In this document: piece by piece, positions 13,501 through 25,500 of the stretch | Layout of the letters: each line of letters starts with the position of its first letter | Position numbering within the stretch: the stretch's first letter is position 1 | Source: Platycnemis pennipes | Taxonomy: Eukaryota; Arthropoda; Insecta; Odonata; Platycnemididae | Direction of reading: 5' to 3' | Length of the DNA: 64,000 bases | Assembly (NCBI GenBank): GCA_933228895.1 | Contig: OW121853.1 | Coordinates: 8,128,494-8,192,493, forward strand | Notes under the pieces: model-generated | Database searches by the model: none | Told to the model about the DNA's origin: nothing | The model's input: only the letters and a program-made list of their open reading frames with translations | Translations under genes and position numbers: made by a program

Positions 13501-16500
13501 ACTGCTGTAGTGTTGACTTACGATCGCCTGGACAGCCTCTTCACATTAATCCAGAAGTTGGTCAAAGCTCCATCACTGACCAAAGTGCTTGTCATTTGGA
13601 ACAACCAGCACAAATCGCCCCCACATGGTACGTCTCTTTCGATGGCTTTCATCTTCTCAATCATCTCACGTTTTATCACTCTTTTATTTATACAGTTAGT
13701 TCAAACCCTCTTAATTCAAAATTGTGAGAAGTCCCCAGCAAGTGGAATAGGAAATTTAGGAAATTTCATACTAAATGGTACAGATAATTCGAAATACACT
13801 TAATATGTAACTCGAAGTCAAATTTCATCCCGTGCTTTATGGTTTATTTCGAAACGATTCACCGAGGCAGCTCCATTCAATGGGTATTTTATGATTATTT
13901 CATAGTCATTGTGATTTTGGTATCGCTTTCTTGAGCTTAAGTTACTTTTAAGTGTTGCTATATTGAACATTTGCTTGTGCTTATGGTGCACTAGCAGCTG
14001 TTGTTTAAATTGAGAAATGTGTAAATATTTTTTTCTATGCTGGAGCATGAAATTTGCAATTTTTGCACTTCTGGGACTATGATTTTCACACCGCTTTCCC
14101 TGGAGTTTATTTACAACTTTTCAGGGTCCCTGTTAATAGGACATTGCTAATTCCTAAACAATGCTGAATATTGAATTTTGAGCAGATAAAGTCTATCCGC
14201 CAGTCATTGCTTTGATGGAGCACTCTTTGAATGAAATTATTACGTCCATATGACAACTTTGTCTTTTCGCCCAACAGCTAAGACTATTTTCCAGCATAGT
14301 TATTGGTCCCATTAATGCTATGCAGAGGCTTAATGAAATCATCTTTCACAAGCGCAATTGCTTTAATGGCAACTTTTATGAAGAATCTTTCGGGATGAAT
14401 ACTACGCAAGTCATTTCGGCGGCATGATGTAAGCGAAGCGCCCCAACCCCACCACCATAAATGCGATCTAGGGAGACATTTGCATATCATGATCACGAGC
14501 ATCGTCAGACTGATAATAGCAGCATGGCCACGTAAATAATAATTATGTATTTATGTTCACACTATGAGTTTGCAAACATTTTTTCACAAAATGGGACGTC
14601 TTTCATTACGCGTCTTTACATACATATTAATATAAAACTTGAAGCATTTTATGTTTCTTTTCACAAAATATCATATGATAGGTTTTAAAAAATGCAAAAT
14701 TTCGTGCAAAATATTGCACTAACTGCTTAAATACCGCTAAAGTTCGAGAATGAATAGCTATTCGTGAAATTTAGGTGAATTTCGCTAACATTAAAATGGC
14801 AAATTTTAACTTATAAGGGCTTCAAATATCCAAATAACAACTTTTATGCTCTTAAAAATAAATTTGCGAAAAAACCCATTTGCAAAATTTCGTGGGTCCC
14901 TACCTGTTAACCATTGAAAGTGCTTAAAATCATATATAATGGTGAAAGAACCCACAGCTGCCGAGGACTGAGGCGATGAATCCATTAGTAGACAGACACC
15001 CACATGCCCTTTTCATTTCCACTTTACCGCCAACTCCTTGAATATAGTCAATAGCATTAATATAAAAAAGGCAGAAAAAAGTGCCTTTGTTTTAGTTTCG
15101 GAGCAGGTTTTTTATGTCCATAAAATACAGTAAAACCTCGTATTTACACTATCGGTATTTACGTTTTCCCACAATTTACAACATTTCTTCCCATCCAGTT
15201 TCCCATATCTCAAACGTATGTAGAACCCTGTATTTCCATCACGACTTTCCCACTGTTTGTATTAGATGCGAATGCGATAGATTAGAAAAACAAAATTCCC
15301 TTCTATGACATTTAACCACACATACTTAACAGTATGCATAAAACACTGTTTTAACTCGTTTCGTACATATACACTTCAAAAACAAGAGAGAGCTAGTTGA
15401 ATAGTGATCGCACTGATATAGCGAAACAAGTCCTATTGTACTCGGTTTTACGGAATAATTTGAACTTAGCAGTGTAGCCGGGCAGTACACAGCACCACTA
15501 GTAATGGAAAGATGAAATATCACTCTCGATCATGTCAGCGATCGTGAGTTTTGATCACAATAGACACTCGTTATCCTTTTGACGGGAAAAGATTCCTACT
15601 ATGAAATGAAAGAATATAGGATGCAATTTATAATTTAGGAACACCTGCAGGAGTATATTTAAGCTGTACCAAAGTTCATATTGTGAAGAATTAAAATTAA
15701 TTTTTACCCAGATATTATGAAATGTTAAAAATACATGAACTGAACTGGTGGACGATAACAGGGGATCAATCATCCGACCATCGCGCTGCATTAATTCAAC
15801 AGTTTTACTACACGTTACTACAAAACAAAACTTATTGAAACTTTTTTTATTGCGTGAAAACAGCATTAAATAAATAAAATTATTTTGTTGAGAAATTTTT
15901 TGCCGTTAGATAACTGCTTGCACTGGCCGACCAGCAAGGTAATTCAATATTCTCATGTGTTGTTTATGTTATTCTTAATTACTCCGGAAAGTAAATATTA
16001 TTTTACTTGGAAATGGGAAATGGATTTCAATTACAATATATTCAGATGATTCGAGGGTTTTCGGGTTTCTTCCATGTTGGTTCATCCCTCTGGACCACAG
16101 TTTCGTCGGCATTCTGGACACCATCTTCAGATGACATCTATTTCCCATATCTTTGTATTATATATTTCCTATACTTCGGACCTGAAAATGCCATCTGGAA
16201 TACCAGCGAAACTGTCGTGCAGTAAGGTTAACCAACACAGAAAAAAAACCGAAATCCTCGAGTAATCTTCTAATCACCACGGAAGCCTGCAGCAACTAGA
16301 ATATTTTCCATTTAGGCATAATTAAAAATTAAAGTGGAAATAAGGCATGATGAAACTCGCCCTGTAATAGTGAAACATTTTAGATTATCGTTCTCTACAA
16401 TGGATGCAGTTGTGAAAAATGGCGATGTGATTCAGAAACATGCTAGCTAGTGCAGACAGCTGTTGAAAAAGAGAAAATGTCAAGAAATCATGGTATACAT

Positions 16501-19500
16501 GAATACCAAAGGCCAAAGACTGGACGTGTTAGAAAGATTGGAAATTGTGCAGGGAGGTAGCAGTACCCTGTTGAATGATCAAACGTTTCCGCGTTACTCC
16601 CCACTCCTCGCCATTCCATTTCCCAAGCGTCCGTCCTCTCAATAACCACTTCACTCCTCCCCAATCCTATTTATTCCTTTCCACCCCCCTACTTCCCCCT
16701 TTGAGTGGTATATATATATATATGGCTCACAGACCTTTCACAGATGTATGTATACCTGATGATGACCTAACGGTTGAAACTTGTCGTACTGACATGCATA
16801 AAACTTGTGGAAAAATTGCCATCTTGTTTCGTTATCTGTATTACAGGTAATATCTTTGCATGTACTTCACACTGTAGCCTTGCATCGCATTGTGCTCAGT
16901 GTCATTAATCTTTCATTTCTATATTTGAATAGCATCGCTGTGGCCAAAAGTTGGGAAACCTTTAAAAGTGATTCGCACCAGGGCTAATCTACTCTCCAAC
17001 CGCTTTTATCCTTACGAGGAGATAGAAACGGAAGCCATCCTCACTATTGATGATGACATTGTCATGCTCACCGCAGATGAATTGGAGTTTGGATATGAGG
17101 TGAGGGATGCTCTTTCTTTTCCATTTCCACCCCATAAAAAGTCATACCATGTGCTCCTTAACAAGGTAAACCTCATTATAGTGCAGTGTGCAACATTTGG
17201 GTGCCACTAGTGATGTTAATGTGATTATCATAATAAATTAACCCTTTTAGTGCCATGGGCCGATATATCGGCTTTTGCTCCATGGATGAAAAGTGCCACA
17301 AGCCAATATGTCAGCTCGAGGAGCAAATTAATGTTTAAACTATTTTCGTTGATATAATTAAATTTATCCTTTCTGCAATGTATCAGAATATTATAAACAA
17401 CAATTAATCCATTTTTAGTCAAATAAAAAGAACATTAAATTCATATCTAAAAAGTAACTTCTTATTAGGATGTGTCGATTTTCGATACCTATTCACAATA
17501 CAGGTAGTTGTTTCAGGCTTGATTTGGTGGAATATCGTAGCGAAAGAAAAAGACTGGCAATTTTCCACAAAAATAAAGATTTTACTTGACCGGTTTCAGT
17601 GTACAACACCATCTTCAGGTGAAAATTATATCTCAGACAGAGGGTTAAGATATATTAATGTAACTGGTCCAATACTAGATCTTATTAAACATTGTGCAGG
17701 CTGTGAGATAGCTAATGGCCACAGTCCAGCACCATAGGGAAAAATAATCTTTTGGCAAAGGTAGCTGATATAAGTATGGGATTAATTGCATGACCAACTA
17801 CTTAGAACCTCACGTCACAATTTGGGATCAAACTGCACAGTTCAAGGCCTGATAGAAAAATAGATGTGCTTTTAGCTGTAACTAGGAAGTTTCATCCTGA
17901 CCAATTAAAATTTTTGTTTCATATGGTCGCATGAGATATGAATTTTCTAGTATATATTTGACGTAATTCATTGTCAGTTAAAAGTGCATTCGTAATTACC
18001 TGTTTCCTTTGATGACACCGAGATATATACAGTGGACTCTCGTTAGCATGTTTCCATAGGGATCTGCAATCCTGAACATGGTAACGAGGAAAACGTTATG
18101 TTATTCAGGGGAGGCAACCGACAGCTGAGGTCATTTAGGATAGGTGGGTAATTGGGTAAAGGTAGGAGTTTCCAGGGAACGGAGGAAGGGTGGAGAGAAA
18201 CCCGGTGTTGGCATTAGCCTACTCTTAACGACAGGTGCCAAAGGGACCATTGCATAACGTCCCATCCGACGGACGGAGTACTGAACCTGAAATGCCCTCC
18301 ACTAAGCACTCAAGTAGGGACTGGTTTGCCATTGAAAAATCCGCCACAGCGAGAATCGAAGCCGGGCCCTCAGGATGGGAGGCAAATACCCTCTTGGGCA
18401 CAAGAGGGGCACAACCAACTCAATCCCCATGAGGAAAACGTACTTGACAGGTTAGGCCTTCCCGGGTTATTTGAAAACATATGTGTAGGTTGCATAACTT
18501 CCTGTGGAACAATATGCGATCCGTCAAGTTATTTCATTCCGTAGATCACTGGTGTTCATTTATTGTAACAAAATTTCATTTGCCTCTCAACAGAATACGT
18601 ACAGTACCTTGCGTTGATGCGCACTCAATGAGCGATAATGACCAGATAGCACTTGTTTTATACAGTCCATGAAAATGGACTCAAAGTTTAAGGCTTTATA
18701 TCTCAAAATCGGAAGAAGTTATATTCGTATAGATTCATTCATATATTCATAAGTGATTGCACATCAGCGTGTAGATAGTTCAGTCTTTCGTTTAATGCTG
18801 GTAACAGAATTTTTTTAATAATTACTTTTAAGTCATGTTTTTGCTGTGGAGATAAAAAATGGCACAACTTGTTTAGAGTCGCAGAGGCCAGTGTCACTTT
18901 GGCATAACAATATGAAATGCACAAATGAAAGGGAATGTTGGTAGAATATGAATTGTTCTTTTGTCATGATGTCCTTTAAGTTTCAAATGACTTACTTATA
19001 TTCGTTAAGTTATTCTAGTCAAATTAGAAATCGGGTTTTCTTCGTAAGTATGCAACTTTGGATGCACGCAAAAGCTTTCATCTTCATTTTGAAATTTCAA
19101 ATGTGAATCCATTAACTTCATAACTCTTATCCATGCCCCAGTACTTTATTCAAATTTTACATTTTTTTAAAAACGAGTTCAGAGAGAAGGTGGAAATGCC
19201 AATCAGTGTGTGCGTTGAGTAGAACAATCTCGAGTTTAGAATTGATGGCAATTTATACTTCAACACGCTTCATACGTGACTTTTAGTCTATTTTTCAGAG
19301 AAGGTTGAGATTTTCAATTGATAATTTTCTTTTCACCTCAGACCTTCCCACGGCTAATTCTAAGCACTTGTCTCACTTTTACTGTTGTGAAGTATTGGTG
19401 CTCCCGTAGTTTTGATGTCCAGGCGACATTTGTAAAACAAATGAACATCGTGATAAAATGCAGGGCTTTTGGCTGCCCTTTAGATTCTTCCGATATATTT

Positions 19501-22500
19501 TTTTAACCACAATATACCCATTTTGTAAGCAATAGCAATGTTTTAATGTAATACAGGGTGCGGCAAATTAACGTCCTTTTCTCAAAACTTAATAAAACCC
19601 ATTGTATGAATCATAAATTTTTTATTCATTTTTTATAATGTAGGCACATATCTAAAGTTCTATTTTACACAGTTCCAGCTGAGGAAATTGCATACCACGC
19701 TGTGACTTTAGGTGAATGCGAAAGCCTCTAATGCAATTCTCGAGGATTGGTGTCAGCCCAGTAGTGCATGTTTTGTTTTTTGATGGGTCCACACAAATGA
19801 AAATGGGCTTGATCACTAAAAAAAAACAATAGCTTCCTCAGGAACAATTTCAAGAAGAACCTCACATGCATTCCCCTGAGAATTGAATTCACGTTCAGGA
19901 ACTGCCATCTTGTAAGGATGGTAATGAAGATCACCATGAAGAATTCTCCTCACAGAACGATCGGAAAGTTCAAGGGCAGATGCATGTTTGCGTGCCGAAC
20001 GCTGTGGTGATTGTAAAATTGAAGCTCTCACTGCCTCAATGTTCTCAGGTGATCTAATGGGCTGAGGGGTTCCAGTTTTTTGTCTTGTTGCATTTTCAGT
20101 TTGTCTGAATGTAGTGACCCATGTAACAATTGATTTCCGGTCCAGGACAGGGTCCAACGGGGCTACAATAAAGCAATTCCGAAAGGCGCTCTGGGTTGCG
20201 ATCACAGAACATCTGCTCGATGAATAGGCCTCAATGGCAAATGCACGCTCCTCACTGTTCCAACACATGATGGCAACTGAACTTTGTGGGAACAAAACTT
20301 TATAGTCACGCCACTCGAATGAGACCACTAGCGCTCCGCTGCGACATCAACCAACTGAATGGTGCACATTTTAAAAAAGGAAGTTATGTTGCCGCACCCT
20401 GTATTTAATTCTCTTGTAAGATATCCATCGTCTAAGCAACCTATATGGTGATTATTTTCCTGGGACAAATTCGGTTCGGTCCTCCTCTAAACGTGCTAAA
20501 GAGGTAACCAAAATGCACTCACCAGCATTCATGCACTGTGACACGGACCTGAGGAAACAAATGTGAAACGAGTAAATGGTGCTAAATCAAGGAATGTCCT
20601 AACGAGAGTCCACTGTATGTGCATATCTCTTATGTATGACTGCTGTGCTTCTTTCTCTTCCTCTCCTTGTGTCCGTTTAACTTCTCTCCCTGGTGGGTGA
20701 ATATGAAAGCCTGGTGGTCTGCATGCTCGCCCCAAAAGCAGAAGGCCCGTGGCTCAATTCCCGGCTGAGGCGAATTTTTTTCAATTGAAATCTTGCTTAT
20801 CCAGTTGTCTCTTTCGGGAGCCGCTGCGTGTGGAGCTTTGTCGTCCGAGCTTTCGCGTCCATTGCAGGCCGCATCATCAGGGTTAAAACCTAAAAAGAAG
20901 TAACATCTCGGCTATTTATTGGGAGACATGCCCCCCCTCCCTTGGCATTGTCTCTCGCGTCCCCTCTTGCCCCGCCTAAGTCATGAGGTGGTGACTCATC
21001 CTGGACCCTCAGTGTTTTAGAGGACTCTCCCTCGGGTGGCGGACTGAGAATTCTCTTCCATGCGGCGCCGAGTTTAATGCCGTCGTCACAATTAAAATTG
21101 TTCGGCCATTTTTCGATTTTGACTGCTTCCCGTATTAGCCTTGGGTAATAGCGCGCTTCCTCGCTATTTCGCTATTACCCGTGTCTTGTCAGATAAAATA
21201 TTATGCCTGACGTCTGGACCTCCGGAGGCTGCGTGCTCGGCGACTGCAGAATCCTTAGTATTGCCGTGGATGATGGCCCTCTGGTGTTCTTTGAGCCTGC
21301 ATGCCACTGAGCGCCACACGGGTAATAGCGAAGGAATCGCGCTATTACCCAAGGCTAATATGGGAAGCAGTCGAAATCGAAAAACGGCCGAACAATTTTA
21401 ATCGTGACAACAGCATTAAACTCGGCGCCGCATGGAAGAGAATTCTCCGTCCGCCACCCGAGGGAGAGCCCTCTAAACACCGAGGTTCCAGGATGAGTCA
21501 CCACCTCAAGACGTAAGCGGGGCAAGAGGGGACGCGAGAGACAAGGCCAAGGGAGGGGGGGCATGTCTCTCAATAAATAGCCGAGATGCCACTTCTTTTT
21601 AGGTTTTAACCCTGATGATGCGGCCTGCAATGGACGCGAAAGCTCGGATGACAAAGCTCCACACGCAGCGGCTCCCGAAAGAGACAACTGGATATTCTCC
21701 ACGCTGCGAAAGCCTACGCTCCGCTGAAATCTTGCTTCTTTCCATCTTCCCCACCAAATGTTTGTTCGTTCATTTATGTGTTCCTAATCTTTTCCAATGA
21801 CCATCCTTAGTATCACCAACATCTTGTATGAGTTAACCGTTGTATTACAAAAATATGGCATACAAAATGGCAATGTAACATCTCTCCTTTTCTGTGCAAC
21901 GTAAATATTTATTGATCATCAGTATTGACGATATGGTTCTGTCACATTTTGTGGAATTTGAATTGTGAAAACTTTCTTTTGAAAAAATTTTTTTTAGAAA
22001 GCCTATATGGTTGCCTACCTGTTTACTTATCTGATTTTAATCCCATGATCTGTGCTTAATAGGTGTGGCGTGAATTTCCTGATCGTATTGTTGGGTTCCC
22101 ATCTCGGACCCATGTATGGGCCAATGCCAGCCACAGCTGGAAATACGAGTCAGAGTGGACCAACCACATCTCAATGGTGCTCACTGGTGCTGCATTCCAT
22201 CATAAAGTAAGATTTGGTGTTTCAAGAGACCCTGGACACCTCTCAACTGGTCACCACCCTTCTCAGCACTTTTTTAGTTCCTCTGTCCTTTCTTTTATTG
22301 GCTACATATGCATTTTTCATTAAGCATGCAGAAGTAAAAATGGATGTTCCTGTCCAGAAATCGTTTAATATTTATCAGGTTTCTGGACCTAATTTTAACT
22401 TTATCAGTTTCAAATTCTGTAAAAAATTGCAAACTGCTAAGTAGTTGAGCATGTCAGCTAGACCAGTGTACAATCTGAAGGAATAGAATCCTTTGGTAAT

Positions 22501-25500
22501 TGGCAGATTCTCTCCAAACTTCTTTGTGAGGTGAGAAAAGTCAGAATGTATTAGTCTTTTTTTGAGAAAATATCTGCCAATTTCATGTTTTTAGTGGAAA
22601 TGGGAGCTTCATGGGAGAAAGATATCAATCATAACTTGAATATTCAAAAATCTGGAATTTTGACAGGGATATCGGAACTATTTTCACTGGGGGGGGGGGA
22701 GGCAACCTTGAAAAGGGCCTGGCACCTAAAAAAGGGCCTGGCACCTAAGAAAAGGGACCACATTTTTTGCGGATAGGAGGGGTTAGAGACTAGAATTTCG
22801 ATAAAAGGGCATATTAAGGTGTGAGAATGTGTGTCAGAAAGTACCCGCTTCAACTATAAGTGCCCGGGGAAAATTCTGGGGGGGGCCTTGGGCCCCCCCC
22901 CAAGAATTACCCTCCTACCCATTACCCAATTACCCACCTATCTAAATGGTGCAAATGACCTCAGCTGTCAGTCGCCTCCCCTGAATATTCTGTTTTTGTC
23001 TCCTGATGATTATATATGAAGTCTAAGTCTAGGTCATGCAGTAGAATAATAGCTAATAGAATTAGTAATCACTGCATTCATTTAACATGCATAGCAATTT
23101 CAATTAAGTTACACCTTATACATATAATGTCCATTTTGTGGTTGCTTTGCCTATTTCAGTTTGCCTCTGACTCTTTTCCTTAAGAAATCCATATTTATTT
23201 ATTGATTGAGGCAGCACATTTCTCTTTCCACTTGTTAGTCTAAATACATTTAATTTCAGTATTGGAGCTACATGTATACCACATCAATGCCTGGAAATAT
23301 TAGAGAGTGGGTTGATGATCATATGAATTGTGAGGACATCGCCATGAATTTTCTGGTGGCCAATGTGACTGGCAAGGCGCCTATCAAGGTATTCAATAGT
23401 TCTCCTTGCTCCCTCGATTGTTTTGCACGATATACATGTATCAATGCTTGCTCTGTGGTAAAAATCATTTTCAGCTTAAAGAACCAAAATGGTTGGAATA
23501 ACTTTCCTTCCCTAGGACACATTATAAAATGTATCTTGGGAATAGTGTTCCATTTGTTGTGCCTGCTCTCATTGACAAATTGTGCCTCTACCTAATATTC
23601 ACCGTGAAGTACTGTATATAACCCATGCACGAGTATTTCATCTTAAGTGGAGACCCCCATTTTCTTGGATTTTTATCTCTATTTCATGTATCTTGGGTTG
23701 TACCTGCCCGTAAGATGCTGTGTGATTTTTTGGATTACATTTAAGAGGAAATAAATAATTGCAATGTCTGTTAACGTTAGCAATTCATAGAAAAATGTTT
23801 AATTGGCGAAAATAGCAACTGTATTGCAATTATCCATCACAGAATCCCAGGAGCAAATGAATGATTTTTTTAGGGTAAAAAAATTATACATGACCAGGAA
23901 ATATGTTATGCCTTCTACTGTCATGGCAGGCTTCCACATTGTGGTCCCTCAGAGATGAACTGCACTGTGTGGTCAAACTCCTGTGTATGTAGATCCTGTA
24001 GTCCTGGCATGCTCTTTCTTTCTTTGGAATGACAACCAAAACTTGATCTAGTCCTCTGCTTTCATATGCCCACATAACATTGCAGAACTTTCATCTTTGA
24101 ACAGTTTTTAGAGATTATTGCCCATTCCTACCTGCTCTGTTCCTCTTCATTTCTTGTGATGTTCTTTTAGTCGTACCTCCTTTAATCCATAGACCCAGGC
24201 GGCATATCAAGGTCACATTCCGCTAAGCAAGCAGCTGACTTAAACAGAGTCCATCATCCAGGCATCCCGTCATGTTGGTAGACTTTTGATGACAACAGTT
24301 TGTCAGTAAAACAGCTGACTTAATGTCTATTGTGCAAAGCTCTTCACCTCTTCTTAATCTCTTTCAGAATTATAAGTAACCCCACTTTAGACTAATTAAC
24401 ATAATATGACATTCAGTGTAACATGATTGGACCTGTTAAGATTTTTTTCACTCAGGGTGACCAAAGTTCTTACTTTAACGTGTCTTCATATGACCTAAGT
24501 ACTCTTCAAAACACCTTTTGCTCGAGTTATTAAGAAATAGAATGATAAGAAGATAGACCTGACGACATCTATCTTAAGCATATTCGTGAATTCATTGACT
24601 CTTAAAAAGCAAACTGACCTTTGTTTGATCCCTGAGTGAGTGAAATCATGTTTTTCTGTTTCTTTTCCGAGTGTAGCTAAGGCCTCTGAATGAAAACGTC
24701 GGTGATGCTGTGACAGTTGGTTAGAGAGATAAGAGTTGGTCTTAGAGAGATAAGAGATGCCATTAACGGCTCTGTGTTTCTTTCAAGAATAATGGATGGT
24801 ACGAAAGGTGACATTGTAGGTGATTCGTGAAGCAAACTCTACTTTATATTCAGCATAGATGGGTCAAGTTGTTTTTCACGCAATATAAATGAGAGTATTA
24901 AGATGAATAATGGAATGTTCTCTAAAAATTCATCAAAGAGTGCATTGTGCACACCTACACAAACAAATACCTTTAATGTATTTAAAATAGGTTAAATGAG
25001 TTTCAGCTTTTAGCCAGTAGAATGAAATTCAATAACACTGCCTTAATTTAGGAAGTTTATCTGAAGCCACTGCAATGAATTTTGGATATGAGAAAGCCAT
25101 TATTATATCTTAATATACATGAAATTTTGATTAGAGATAGCAGGCGGTTTGTGTCAAGGAGGCAAGATCTAATGCTTGTGGGTTGTCACCCTTATCATCC
25201 CTTTGACCCCTCCTATGCCTTCTAAATTCCTGGTTCTTCACTGCTCGACAGGTCGGAAAAACTTTCCATTTTTGTAAAGACCTGGGGTCGACACCTAGAA
25301 GTAGAGTTTACAGTGGTTGGATTTAGATTTCCAGTATGAAGTTTAAGCCATAGGTAACTTCAAAACAGAAGTTTGGTTTCACCAACTCTTAATGGGAAAA
25401 CGTCAAATCTGTTAATTATAATGTGTATTTATGTTTTACCTTCCTCCTGCTGAATAGTAAATGTACTCAATTACGTGGCTAGCGCAGTAGATCATCCCAG

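Larger units (their letters stand above)
18030..20615. mobile_element. pogo/Tigger-type element with perfect 17-bp TIRs
   Basis: CAGTGGACTCTCGTTAG (18030-18046) is exactly complementary to CTAACGAGAGTCCACTG (20599-20615). Both are bounded by TA (18028-18029 and 20616-20617), as in Tc1/mariner/pogo insertions. No pogo transposase is visible. The interior has been invaded by a tRNA-type SINE and a mariner-type element, so it is a nested cluster. Confidence 0.8.

Noticed and set aside
20440..20450. CArG-like sequence CCTATATGG in the intergenic/intronic DNA
   Set aside because: It has five, not six, A/T bases between CC and GG and no relation to a promoter.
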